In this document: positions 12,481 through 28,739 of the stretch, in pieces
Layout of the letters: each line of letters opens with the position of its first letter
Numbering within the stretch: position 1 is the first letter of the stretch
Source of the DNA: Muraenolepis orangiensis
Lineage: Eukaryota; Chordata; Actinopteri; Gadiformes; Muraenolepididae
Direction: 5' to 3'
NCBI GenBank assembly: GCA_027704905.1
Contig: CM051005.1
Span: forward strand, 13,735,100-13,799,099
Length of the DNA stretch: 64,000 bases
Notes under the pieces: generated by a model
Databases searched by the model: none
Told to the model about the DNA's origin: nothing
The model's input: the letters and a program-made list of their open reading frames with translations, nothing else
Position numbers and translations under genes: made by a program

Positions 12481-13705
12481 CAAGTCAAGTCAAGTCAAGT
12501 TTATTGTCACTTCACAGTTTACAGTTTAGTATAAAGCAGTGATGTGAAATTCTTGTGTGCAATACCCGACGACAGACAGCAGTTATAGAATAAGATAAAA
12601 TAAAAATAGATAAAATAGATAAAATAGAATAAAAAATAGAATAAAAAATATAATAAGGAATATAAAATAAAAAAATGCAATTTATAAAATGCAAAAATCA
12701 GCACAGAAAAGAGCAATATATATATATAAATCAATGTAATAAAATATACATTGTTATATGTTATACGCCCTTGTTCAGCAGCCTGATGGCCTGACTGTGG
12801 AAGCTATCTCTAAGCCTATTTGTACGACACTTGATACTGCGGTATCGCCTGCCTGACGGTAATAGTGAGTAAAGTTCGTGGCTGGGGTGGGCAATGTCTT
12901 TTATAATTCTTTTGGCCTTGGCCACGCACCGCTGGTTGTAAATGTCCAGGAGGGAGGGGAGCTCACCTCCAACGATATACTGGGCCGTCCGCACCACCCT
13001 TTGAAGCGCTCTGCGCTCGAGTGCCGTGCAGTTCCCGTACCAGGCGGTGATACACCCTGTCAGAACACTCTCGATGGTGCCGTTGTAGAATGTTCTCAGG
13101 ATGCGGGGGCCCATGCTGAATTTCTTCAGACGCCTGAGAAAATACAGGCGTTGTTGGGCCTTTTTCACCACGTGTGTGGTGTGCGTGGACCATGTGAGGT
13201 CCTCGGAGATGTGCACGCCGAGGAACTTGAAGCTGCTGACCCTCTCTACTGCAACGCCGTCGATGGAGATAGGGCTGTGCTCTCCCCTCTGCCTCCTGAA
13301 GTCCACGATCAGCTCCTTGGTCTTCTTGACGTTGAGGGCGAGGCTGTTCTCCTGGCACCACTGCTCCAGCGATCCGACCTCCTCCCTGTAGGCTGTCTCG
13401 TCGTCGCCGGCGATCAGGCCCATCACTGTCGTGTCGTCAGCAAACTTGACGATGACGTTGGAGCTGTGCATAGCCATGCAGTCGTGGGTGTAGAGGGAGT
13501 AGAGGAGAGGGCTCAGCACGCATCCCTGGGGGGCTCCCGTGTTGAGGGTCAGTGGCTCTGATGTGGTGCTGCCCATCCTCACCACCTGGCGGCGGTCCGA
13601 CAGGAGGTTCAGTATCCAGCTGCACATGGATGGGGGTACGCCTAGTCCTCTCAGCTTGGTGTCGAGCTTGGCAGGAACTATTGTGTTGAATGCTGAGCTA
13701 TTTGT
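12481..13705 (-). mobile_element. 5'-truncated non-LTR retrotransposon (Rex1/CR1-L2 group)
   Basis: On the minus strand an open frame of 288 codons (13627-12761) encodes the end of a reverse transcriptase. It includes GAPQGCVLSPLLY, the catalytic FADDT box and the thumb motif FKFLGVHI, followed by the C-terminal AWYGNC and IRLLNKG region. The frame continues upstream in sense to about 13705. The 3' tail is a short (AAGTC)n repeat at 12481-12499 as seen on the plus strand. The endonuclease and 5' half are missing, so this is a dead truncated copy, though its RT frame is surprisingly open. Two shorter copies of the same family lie at 46148-46743 and 56240-56508. Confidence 0.85.
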
Positions 13706-15597
13706 TTCATTTTTTAAAGTGACTCAGAGGCGCAAATGAGAGGTTGGTGACCTCACTGGGGGATGGTGGGATGGTACGTGTCATGGGGCAGTTAAACAAA
13801 CTTCAATGTGTCAAACGTAAATGTTCTGCAATTGGATTGCCTCAAGATTCAAGAGCCAAGATTTGTATTTGCCATGTATATAACAAGTACAATGGAATGC
13901 TTACTGCCCAATCCCTCCCGCATGAATTTTCTAAAACACTATACAAATAAAAATACTGTACACAATAAACAGACTGTACACAATATGCACAATACTTAAA
14001 ATCTGTATAATTATGTAGGCCTAGATGGCAGTGTTTACATTTGAAGTATAGTTCACTATTTAGTGAACTTATATTAAGTAAACTCAATTAAACAGCAAAA
14101 TAAAGCATTACAAATAAGAAAACTAGACAGTTTCATTTATATGGAACTGTCACGGTGTTCCTAAAGTAAGATAGCATAATATCTGCACTTTGGAATGTCC
14201 AATCTTTTGAAAGCACAAGAATAAAGATAGCAGAGGTCAACTCCCATGCAATTAGGGCATATCGCAATGACAATAATATTGTATTTCCTGCTTTAGATAA
14301 GTGTGTTTATTGCATCTTCAAATTAGCAAACACGCTAATACCCCCCCCCCCCACACACACACACACAACAACAACAACAAACGCAATACTGAAACGGGAA
14401 CCAAGTTCCTGGAATTCCTAGCTTGGTCATTAGTGAAATGAAAAAACGACTGAAGTAATAGCAAAAAAAATACATTTTATTCTTTAATTTGTTCTTTATT
14501 GGTTCATGATTCGTTTTTTGTTGTTTACTTGTGTAACCCATTGGAATCCATTATGCTATGCGTACATTTTAAGGGGCCCTATACCACCAGATTTGAGTGT
14601 GTTTAAATGTCATGTCATGTGACTTAAACGGTGTATTACGTTAACATCACCACAGTGGAACTGTCCACCCAGATCTATGATGGGTGGATCAGTCTTACAC
14701 CAGTTGGTACAGTCCACCTTATAGGCTATACGGCCTGTAATGGCTTCACACCTACACTCACACCTGGTCCCTTGAAGAAAACAGCAAAGTTCTGTATTCC
14801 ATTCACCCAAATAGAGAAAACATAACGGAGCTTTAAGGGGTGCCACCCAACCTGGATACCATGTTTGGTATATTTGGTAGCCACCAGATAGGTAATCATC
14901 ATCATCATGTTTTACTGTTCTGTTCTCTTCCGATTCGTTTTGATGAGGATGATAAAGATGACGATTGTCATATAATGGCCATTATAAATGAATGGCATCG
15001 CCTTTAAGAGATAGTTGTTACGACACTGCCGTATAATGTTTCTAGTTGTTGTATTTTGTACTTGGATGCTGAATCATTATTCTTATACTCTTCTTATACA
15101 TTATTCTTATATGGCTGATTATGGCTGATACCTCTGCTACCACTTATACGGAGCTGCACATACGTTCACTTAGAACAAGAACTTGTTGCACCCCATCCGC
15201 CATATGTTAAAATGATCCATTTGATCCACGTTATTGTTTCTCTTTCATTTTTTACAATATTGCTATATAGTATAGTGTTGTTTATAGTATATTTCTGTTA
15301 ATATGATTGTTGTTCAGAAATTCAGAATGCGGGGAGCGAATGGGGGAGTAAGCATTCCATTGTACTTGTAACAAATCTCGGATCTTAATGTTGTTTTCTT
15401 GTGAGTGCATTACATAATGTCTCTCTCTCTCTCTCTCTTTATGGCGCATAGAGGGAGGGAGCCTCTGAGCAAACGCCCACGAGGGTAAAGATAACGTCAG
15501 TGTGATAAGGCCTGCAACGTTACCTTCCCCCGAGTCAGGGCAGGTAATACGCTTGAAAAACATAGCACGTGCAGCATTATGGTACATCATTTTAGCA
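13706..15597. other. Intergenic with short dispersed repeat pieces
   Basis: No gene recognised. A short repeat sharing the core TACAATGGAATGCTTACT occurs at about 13845-13995 (plus) and 15308-15390 (minus), with a related piece at 51240-51290 (minus). There is also a C-run plus (CA)n at 14341-14367 and a short (TC)n at 15419-15438. Confidence 0.45.
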
Positions 15598-15620
15598 CAT
15601 GTGACGTCACGTCACGTCAA
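15598..15620. promoter_or_regulatory. Overlapping CRE / UPRE-like cluster upstream of creb3l3
   Basis: The block reads TGACGTCACGTCACGTCA (15602-15619): a full CRE palindrome plus, on the minus strand, repeated TGACGTGA cores that fit ATF6/XBP1/CREB3-type unfolded-protein-response elements. It lies about 750 bp upstream of the first supported creb3l3 exon and 62 bp upstream of a possible initiator ATG at 15682. Autoregulation by a CREB3-family factor is an inference. Confidence 0.45.
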
Positions 15621-16358
15621 TTATTTGCGAATGTACATTTCTGGGGTGTGCTTTTTGAGAACAATTTTAAATACGAGTGAAATGACTACAGCGAACACAC
15701 ACACAGTAAATAAATAGTAGAAACGTTAATCCTAATCTTTTTTTTTATGAACAACAAATATGTTAACACCGACACATGCACCATATCATATCGAAGGACA
15801 TGCTGTATCATACTTGTATTGTATTTCTCACATCATAAAACACATATAGTATGATGCATCATCTTATCTGCCGTCTGATTGGTCATGGGCCATCATTGGA
15901 CAGTCATCGACAAGGGTTGAGTTTACAATAATGTGATAATGTGTCAACTTTGTCCCCTGATATGTTCACACGCTCACATGCACATGCCTGGACAAGTCTC
16001 ACACAGGAATACTTTGCTCTACTTTGTGGGAATTTGTACTTTTGCCATTGGTGGGATTATTTCAGACTTCTTTCAGATTTCGTTCAAGTATTTCGTTTTC
16101 ACTTGTGCTACTGTGTGGTATTGGAATCATGACACAGGCTACAGACACGGTAGGCTATACCTTTTGCTTTTCGTATAGAATAAATCAAGTTTTTCTAGAG
16201 AACCGTCCTTAACAATGATCTAGGCCTATGTCAATTAGGCATAACACACAGACACACACGTGTATATATACATATATATACTGTATGTATATATAATGAT
16301 CTGAAATCTCGTGATTAGACACGTCTTGTTCAGTACTTACCACATTCCCTTGTTGCAG

Positions 16359-17638
16359 GGGAACCAGGAGGCCGAGCTCTTCAACCTGCTGCTTAGCAAT
16401 ACACGTGAAGCTGTGGGTTGCCAGAGCAACCATCCTTGGACAATTTCAGTCCACGAGGTAAGTCCATTGTGATTTTTGGAGGAGTGCTCCAAGTGTGTAA
16501 ACACTACAGGCTTCCTATAGGACGAAACTATGTATGGGGCTCAAACCCAATCAACCAAGGCCCGGATTGAGTTAATAATTGGTATACCTTTTTGATGAAT
16601 TATTTGTAAAGGGTGTCGTCATGGTTTTTATGCAACGCGACTAACAGGTGAGGTTGACGAACAGCCAACGCACAGAATACACATTGGCGCCAGCAAAACA
16701 CATTTGCTGCAAAATCAAATGTCTAAACCAACTTTGGGATCCATGATTTATTTAGGGTTAGTGCATGATTTAACTTAGGGTTAGTGCATCACAGCAAAGC
16801 ATGACATGTTCTACACGTCATATGTATGTTCCGCATGTTTTACGCACTACTTCAGTGAGTGAGTTAGACAAACCTAAGTTTTTCTAAGCCTTAGAATATG
16901 CAGTGTGTTACACTGGTAAGCACGCGGTGTTTACTAATATGCCACCCCTGCTCGCTCGCGCCAGCACCTCCCCCCGGCGATGACTTCCTGGAGTCCCTGC
17001 TGGGTGGCGGCAGCGGCGGAGGCACCGGAGGCAGCGAGGGCGCGTCTTCTGCCCCGGCCTCCCCGCTGTGGTCTCCCTCCGCCAGCGACAGCGGCGTCAG
17101 CGACAGCCACCCGTGGGATCCGCTCGACAGCCCCTGCCGCCCCCCCGCCAGCCCCAGCTTCTTCGGCGCCTCCTGCGCCCAGCCGCTTCCCCGCCAGACG
17201 GGGACCGGGGCTCCCGACGTGACCGTCGATCTCGGTGAGAGAGGAATTCCCGGGGTTGTATACCTCTGGCAGTGGTTAATGACATGTGAAGCAGTTATTG
17301 AGCTAAAACTTGCTTACCCCACAAAAGTATACTACTACTGATTATTACATACGGATTTCGTTCAGCAGTAAGAAAGAACATTTTTTTTCTTTCTTACAGG
17401 TTGGGATCCAGGTGACCTCAGAGAGAAGTTCGGACTTGCGTACTATCTCACTGCTCCGCCCACGTCACTGCAGCCCATCAACCATACACTTACTGTAAAA
17501 GATCTGCTGTTGACTAACCTTGGACAGAAGGTAACGAGAGAGTGAGAGAGAGAGAGAGAAGAGAGAGAAAGAGAAAGAGAAAGAGAAAGAGAAAAAGAAA
17601 GAGAGAGAGAAAGCACTAAATGATATGTTCAGCTGTCT

Positions 17639-17678
<40 letters not shown>

Positions 17679-17869
17679 ACTAAATGATATGTTCATCTGT
17701 CTCATCAACAGTTCCAGCCAAACTCCCAGCATTCCTTGCGGGAGTTAGTTCTTGACGAGGATGAGAAGAAACTTCTGGCTAAAGAGGGAGTCAACTTTTC
17801 CAACAAGCTTCCCCTGTCCAAGGTGGTTCTTCTGCACAACCAATACGCACTTCTCATTCAAGCTTCCAG

Positions 17870-17925
<56 letters not shown>

Positions 17926-20436
17926 AAAAAACAAAACAAGTTTTGAACAACACATCTTTTATCTCTACCACCACCCACCCACCCCCCCCCCTCCTCCTCC
18001 TCCTCCTCCTCCTCCTCCTCCTCCTCCTCCTCCTCCTCCTCCTCCTCCTCCTCCTGCTCTTCTCCCCAACGTGTGTGTGTCTCGTGTGCCTCATGGGAAG
18101 CTGGAGGAGAGGCTGTTGAAGAAGATCCGGCGGAAGATCCGGAACAAGCGGTCGGCCCAGGAGAGCCGGAAGAAGAAGAGAGAATACGTCGACAGCCTTG
18201 AGGGAAGGTGAGGAGGAGGGAGACGCGGACCGATGTAATCTTGTAACCCCTCCAAGGTAGTGCTTTGCGCTCGCACGCTAAAATGAGACGTACGAATTAC
18301 ATTCGCCAGACAGGCCTCTCGTCTCAGGAAATGTGTGTGGAGTGGTGTTTTTCTTCACTTCAATCTTTCATTGTTTGGTTCAAGGATGCAAATGCCGGAC
18401 CACTTTGTGTGCTCATGTGAATGGGGTTTGGTTTTGTGTTGAATAACAACAACCTTGGCCGATTTATTTCATCATTCAATCCTTTTTACGATATTACAAG
18501 AGGGAAATGTTGTATAAATATATATATACATATATGTATGTACACACTAAATTGCAAAATTTGTTTGGAGCATTTTACTGCTTGGCAAACACTAAATACG
18601 AACCAGAAATGGGGCCACAGCAGCTCTACAGCTGGCGTAAGTAAAGTGGTCGTGTTGCTTAAAACTCCGGGTCTCTGCGGAGTAACACAAAATCATTTGC
18701 ACAAACGTTGCCATCCAACGCATGGTGCTATTCAGATAATGAGGACAGCGCAGGACAGTCAGACGTTAACCACCAGTCGCCATGGTAGTGTCGTGGCACT
18801 CTGAGGAAAATAGGAGGTGAGTCACGGGTGGTTTAGGGATACCAGAGCTCAAGATGCTGGCAGTGCATGGAAGGTCAGACATGACAACAACAGCAAGGGC
18901 ACATACACACATGTATGAGCAAAGGACAAAATCACTGTTCAATGTTGAAATCACGTTTCCTCGGTTTTTAGATTCTCTCTCTCCCCTCTCTCTCTCTCTC
19001 GCCAGGATGTCTGCCTGCAGTGCACACAACTTGGACCTCCAGAGGAAGGTCCATGAGCTGGAGCAGAGCAACAAGTGAGACTTGTTGTCATAGCAGACCC
19101 TTGTAGCGGAGACACATGCTGTGTCTGCGTGAGACCACAGCGTCACACAGGGTCACACAGGGTCACGCAGCATCACGCAGCTGGAGACACAGTATATCAG
19201 CATATACTACAGCATAGCTAAAGCCTCTTGCTGCATGACTTGCAGTGGATTTGGATACTGGTCATTTAGGAGAAGGTCAGGGGGTCAGAACAAAGAACCA
19301 TTTGGGCCAAGTGTCACTACCCTCTAGGAACACTGATATTCCTAGACTTGCTTTAGGAATTTCTTTAGTATTCAGTTTCATATCCATTTCATTCTGTTTT
19401 TTAAGGGAGTAGGTAATCATTTCATGAACCTGAATGCACACACTGAACAGAGAAATCAAACTATAAAACAGTTGCTACAGGTACCTCTACCTCACGCCTT
19501 TCCTTTTTGTCATGTCATTAAAATTGCATATACTCTGGGACTGCTTGAAGCAGAAGTATTTGCAAAGATACAGCTTTAAGCAAAACCTTTGAGCATGCTA
19601 TCAGACATTCTTTGCTGTATTCCTTCAAAAATAACAGAGATGGTAACAAAAGAGCAGGAGGCTTTGAACTATGACCACCTAATTAGTGGTCTTTGTTTCT
19701 CCTGTTTTAGTTCTCTGCTGGAGCAGTTGACCAGGCTCGAGGCTCTCCTCGCAGCCAGCCCTAGAAGAGGAGCTCATACCGGCACCTGCCTTATGGTGAG
19801 GCCTTGTACACCCACAACAACGGGCTTGTTAGACCTTGAATAGCGCTATCGGGTCGTCTGTCGGACGCCATGATATCGACCACACCCGTTCATTAAAGAT
19901 TCTATTGATATACAATTAATTGTTCTACCTATAACATTTCATCTCCCCACAACCTCCCCCTCGTGTGTTACTAGGTGCTGCTCCTCTCCTTCTCCCTCGT
20001 CCTGTCTGGGAGTCTGCAGCCCTACAGCTACAGCCAACGCAGCCGGGGAGGGTACACAGACGCCAAAGGTCTGGATGCATAGATATACACCTTTAATAAA
20101 TCTGCTGATAAGCACCACACGGTATGCACACACACATGCCCTGTGGAATAAACACACACACACGCACGCACGCGCGCGCACAGACATGTACCACACACAC
20201 GCACACAAATTGCCATGCACGCTCAAAGACGCACACACACACACAGTCTAACTCTCCTCTCCCCCCCCCCCCCCCCCTCCCCCACAGTGCCGTATCGCAC
20301 CCTGCAGTCGGTAGAGGCACCGGTGGAGGTCTCTCCGTCTCCAGTGTTGACGCTGTCCACAGGGGTGGAGGCTCTGTCCAGCCTGATGGACAGGCTGTGG
20401 TGGCAACCTGGCCTCCCCCGCCCCATCCAGCCGTGA
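16359..20436 (+). CDS. creb3l3: CREB3L3-like ER-anchored bZIP transcription factor (5' end uncertain)
   Basis: Supported exons: 16965-17234, 17400-17530, 17712-17822, 18101-18207, 19006-19074, 19711-19795, 19975-20068, 20288-20436; these eight join in one frame. Visible: acidic DDFLESLL with an SPLWSP box (activation region), LTVKDLLL, ELVLDEDEKKLLAKEG, the basic region KKIRRKIRNKRSAQESRKKK, a leucine zipper across MSACSAHNLDLQRKV and NSLLEQLTRLEALL, a transmembrane segment (CLMVLLLSFSLVL), and a lumenal RTLQ that fits the S1P cleavage consensus RxxL. The protein sits in the ER membrane and is released by Golgi S1P/S2P cleavage; in liver and gut CREB3L3 (CREBH) drives acute-phase and lipid genes. 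An upstream exon at 16359-16457 (AELFNLLL resembles the family's ELLDLLF) is likely, but its frame does not join exon 16965 directly. A tiny first coding exon at 15682-15705 is possible. Confidence 0.85.
17534..17677. repeat. Purine-rich (GA)n patches in a creb3l3 intron
   Basis: Two GA arrays separated by a duplicated segment (AAATGATATGTTCA is seen both between them and after the second). The intron ends at the AG before 17712. Confidence 0.85.
17872..18055. repeat. (CA)n and (CTC)n arrays in creb3l3 intron
   Basis: (CA)n at about 17873-17922, then a C-run and (TCC)n to 18055. A (GT)5 lies at 18071-18080 just before the acceptor of the exon coding the bZIP basic region. Confidence 0.93.
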
Positions 20437-21472
20437 CTGTGGCCAGGAACACAGCCACTGCGCCACCGCCCCCCCTGATCCCCAGTGTTCCTCCCCATCC
20501 TAGCTATGTGAACAGAGAGGACAGTGTATCTGAGGACAGCATACTGAAGACGCTGTCAGGAACAAAAAGCTGGAGAGAGAGAGAGAGAGAGAGAGAGACA
20601 GCCTGAAGCAACACAAGAGAATGACGGGCGCAAACAGACACAGCTGACGCAACCACATCGGACTGAGGGGAGTGGATGTTCTGTTTGATATCGCTGGATA
20701 TCGTTTGAGACGTATGGGGTTTTTTGTGTAGAACATTGCAACACCAACAACAAAAGAACATTGCGGCCTTAATGTCATGTGAGGTTTCCGGCTCCGTTTT
20801 GGCACGTTTATTTGCTTTCAGTTGATGTTCGCCGACACACATGGGCAACCTGAGTTCTTGCAGTTCTTGCCCTGAATATGTCATTGAAGCCATAATAGGT
20901 TTTTGTTCACCTATGTATTATACTTACTGGGAAAACAGAATGAACTAGGATAATATGTCATATGTATATATGTCATTGGCCTCTTTATAGATTGTTGTGT
21001 GCCATTCTGAATCATTTACAATTCCACAAATTAAAGATGATTATTATAATGATGACAATGGTAAGGATGTTATTGTCACCGTGGTTGTTGTTATTGTTGT
21101 TGTTGCATGACAATACCAGGGTGCAGTGCAGGAAACTAACTGCACAGACAGAGGCACAGCGAGAACTAAATCAAAGCGGCCGGCGTCCCGTCTGGAGAGA
21201 GGAGCTTCTGTGGCACCGTGTCAACGACAAGGGGATTCGCCGGTTGTTCCCGACCGTCAGCACCGCATGAGCGCCAGGGTTCGCTGCAGTCTGCCCTACA
21301 TTCTATTCACGCGTCGGAACAACACCTCGCACCGTTATTTGCCCTAGATTTATGAACAGCTCATCACATCTGAGATGGGAGATGTGTGTACCGGTAAAGG
21401 GGACTGTGTGTGTGTGTGTCCGAATCTGTCTCCGATCACGCTATGACTGACGTTTCGTGCAACAACAATAAA
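20437..21472 (+). other. Likely creb3l3 3'UTR
   Basis: Follows the stop at 20434-20436. A second frame stays open to 20606 (see findings). A candidate AATAAA lies at 21467-21472. Confidence 0.4.
21467..21472 (+). terminator. Candidate poly(A) signal for creb3l3
   Basis: AATAAA about 1 kb after the stop, preceded by CAACAAC. Motif seen; usage inferred. Confidence 0.35.
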
Positions 21473-22945
21473 AACGTTTCCCCTGTAAAAGGTTATGATT
21501 ATACACGTTCAAAGCGCCGTGGGGAACACTGGCTGATCTTCATTTAGCTACTGGAGATAAGGTGGGCATGCACCTTTTTGCAGGTGACAATATTAAATGT
21601 GTGACGATGACGACAATTCCAACTGATGTGAGAAATAAATAATGAAATAAATCGAAAGGTGAAATTATATGGAAATCACGTTCCCTCCCATATAGGACAC
21701 GTGTTGGTCTCACATAAGACTAAGACCAAATGCACGTCTTGTGAACAGCTTGTAACAACACCTCTGCCTGTCATGGGGTTATTATAGGTCAAATAGTATA
21801 ATATCGCTGTAGGTTCCTACTAACTGACTGGATGTTGTGCAGTTGAGTAACCTGCATCCTACAAATCACAAAAATAATAAAATAAACCAAAAGGTGAAAT
21901 TATATGGAAATGTAATTCCCTCCCATGGAACATGTGTTGGTCTCAGATAGGACTAGGCTAAAGGCAAGGTACCTCTTTGTCAACACTTTATGAATAATTA
22001 TAATTTTAAAGTGCATTTGACAATATATTTAACCGGCTTTGTATCATTTCAATGTGGGCGGTGTTTGCGATTGAACACTGTTTACCTTTCCACCCATGTT
22101 TCCTGCACCTCAGATCGTACCCGCCATCTTACCCCAACTCTGTCACATGACAAAGGGAGACTTTGCAGGCCTTTTCACACTTTATGCCTAATGCAGATAT
22201 AGTGTGATTAAAAAGCGGATTAGTAGTCATTTAACAACACCCAGACCCACCAGTGAGGTTCTAAACTTAATTATAAAACAAATACAAATCACTTTGGTCA
22301 ATCTTGAATGTTGAGGACCAGTTTTTAGTAACATGGTTTCTCTTCTCTTATTGAAGTACAAACAGTTTGTTTTACTAAGAGGGTGAATACAACAAAACTA
22401 CCACATGGTTTTTATATGGGTCTACTGCACACACATCTACAGATACAGTGGCCATTAAAAGCTTACACCTTTGGATGAATACGAGAAAATGACAAGTTGA
22501 TGTGACACGTACACAATGCTGCAAACACACAACACTGCCTCTTCACGTTTAATGAACAGCTAAGAGTAATACTTGCTCCTCTGCCTCCTGTGCATAAGGT
22601 TATTCTTATTCTAAGGTCAAATGTTACAATATCACTGGATGTTATGCAGTTTTACTGATGCAGTACTTCAAAGGCAAAGTATTAATCTCTCCATTAATCT
22701 CTACAAAGCTTAATGGATATCAACACTTTATGAACACATCTTTCTTTTTTTAAACAGCACACCACCACACTGTGATGTTTGTAACTGAATTATTGAAAAG
22801 GCTGCATAGCTGTGATGTTATCATTTTATAATAGAATTTGAATATAAAACACTTCAGTCCCTCCGCCAGAGGCTAAACCTACCAAATCGAATTTCAGGTT
22901 AGTGGCACAGATATATATATATATATATACAGTATTTATATATAT

Positions 22946-22976
<31 letters not shown>

Positions 22977-23133
22977 AATTAATTATTCTACAAGACTGGT
23001 TTGAGGTCCTTGGTTCGGACCAGGACTTGGTGGATAATTAATAGGCTGGTTAATTGTAATGACATTACATTAGTCTTCTCAGTGTGACAATCTATTATAA
23101 TCAACCATTGTGCACATACGCCACATATATATA

Positions 23134-23179
<46 letters not shown>

Positions 23180-24151
23180 CAATGCTTTCACATTACTAAT
23201 TATAATTGCTTGAATATCATTGTTTACGCCTTGTTAATCAGATTGATTATGTCGCGTTATCAATGAAAACAGCGCATACATACATTTTGAGTTTGTGGGA
23301 TTAGCTATACAGCTATAACTATAGCAAACACCATAAATAAATACAAATAATAATCTATCAATAGTAGAGGATGCAGTTATCCATCTCGCTTGCAGAATGG
23401 CTCTCTACCCAATATACATGTGCAGGGGGACATAAAGGAGAATATAGTTAGATTTGTTGTTAACGCTGGTGAGACCCGGAATATAGTTTGAATAACTCTC
23501 TATATTAACATCTTGCGAAAAGTTTAAATACTACAATCCTGATTCATAATAGATCATAGACCATGCAAGTGAAAACGCAGCAGCATCTCGCATCTGTAGA
23601 AGATGTTTTCATAGCAACTCTCAATAATAGCTCTGGCTATGCAAAACAGACACAGATTCCTAAAAACATTTAATTGTACATTTAATTGTTTTTAAAGCAA
23701 TTCTTTCATGAATAAGCCAAGGGTCAGCATACTGAACATAAAAACGAAAAGACGAAGAATAAACAGAACAGGTGATTAAAGGCGAAGTGATGGACCCCTC
23801 TTTGAACACCACACGAACACGCAAACCGACCCAGGGTATAAAAGCTCAGGGCTGCACATCCTTGTCGCGTCAGTATGAAGAGGGAGTCGGGCGTGCAGGG
23901 TCCGCGTAAAACCTGCCGTGCGTAAAAGACGCTGCAGGAGACACACCATATGCCATACGATATGAAGAACAACTTTATGATTAGTGGGCTATATCTTTCA
24001 ATAGGAATACTATACTGAGAACCAAAGGCACAACATAATACGTCTGTTTCCCCATGCCTGCATGGTCATCTGCGTGAGGGGGGACAACATGAGGAGGAGA
24101 ATGACAAGCTCTTAACTTCTTTCGTCTTTTTCTCGTCTCCTCCGTTCCACG
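21473..24151. other. Intergenic with duplicated non-coding segments
   Basis: No gene recognised. Related blocks occur at about 21640-21740 and 21876-21965 (shared core AGGTGAAATTATATGGAAAT), with more diverged relatives at 22330-22745 and beyond the receptor gene at 27300-27760. AT-dinucleotide arrays lie at about 22910-22977 and 23124-23175. Confidence 0.5.
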
Positions 24152-27884
<3,733 letters not shown>

Positions 27885-28130
27885 AAACCATCAAATCAAA
27901 TCTAAATCTGGAGGATTGAATCCTCTTTATTTGTCACAAACATGTATACACACACATAGGGAAATTTGTTTCTCTGCATTTAAGCCATCCTAGTATTAGG
28001 AGCAGTGGGGAGCTGTGTAGGGGGTCTGGTGCCTTGCTCAAGGGCACCTCGGCAGTGCTCAGGTGTTTCGGGGAATTGAACCGGCGACTTTTCCGAAAAC
28101 AGACTGAGCTATCCTGCCACCCAATTGATA
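27885..28130 (-). mobile_element. tRNA-derived SINE (minus-strand copy)
   Basis: Read on the minus strand it begins with a tRNA-like head: A-box-like TAGCTCAGTCTG and B-box-like GGTTCAATTCC. It continues into the same body as the copy at 56938-57190 (GAGGTGCCCTTGAGCAAGGC) and ends in the shared tail that reads GAGGATTGAATCCTC on the plus strand. It is a SINE, not a functional tRNA gene, because no cloverleaf closes. Confidence 0.75.
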
Positions 28131-28429
28131 CATTATATATTATATACATATATTGATACATATTATATCTTACCTTAGCATTCAAATGATGAAATCTGAG
28201 GTCAAAACGAAAAACGTGACTCTAGCCCCGCAGCTGAACAAAAACATGGTATTATATCCAATCTCAGAAATCCAAGTTGTAAATGCTAATTCACTATATG
28301 TACTATTTAGAAGTCCCTTTCATCCAAATCACATTCATTTGGATATAAGATTAAACAGCTAGTGAGATTCATGCCGTCACCTAACCCCAATAGAATGCAA
28401 TAGCATTTTATTTAAAAATATCCCAAAAA

Positions 28430-28650
28430 AAAATCTAAATATGGAGGATTGACTCCACTTTATTGGTCGCATACATGTTAACACACAGTGAAATTAGTCT
28501 CTCTGCATTTAACCCATCCTAGTATAAGAAGCAGTGGGCAGTGGTTTTATATACAGCACCCGGGGAACAGTGTAGGGGTCTGGTGGCTCAAGGGCCCAGG
28601 TGGGGACTTTAACCGGCGACATTCCGGTTCCCAAGCCAGGGAACCGGATA
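28430..28650 (-). mobile_element. Diverged SINE copy, same family
   Basis: Shares the tail (GGAGGATTGACTCC) and the body (CTGCATTTAACCCATCCTAG) with the other two copies; the tRNA-like head is degraded beyond the GTTAAAG/CCGGCGAC region. Confidence 0.6.
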
Positions 28651-28739
28651 TATAGGGGGTCCCTGGGCGGTGTCTCAATCCACCAAGGGGTCCCTGGGCT
28701 GAAAAGGGTTGAAGACCCCTGCACTAGACTTGCAGACTC

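Noticed and set aside
12878..13561. 227-codon plus-strand frame
   Set aside because: Antisense shadow of the LINE reverse transcriptase, whose minus-strand frame carries all the RT motifs.
20962..21270. 102-codon frame after creb3l3
   Set aside because: Composition driven by TTG/ATG repeats, no family resemblance, lies in the probable 3'UTR.
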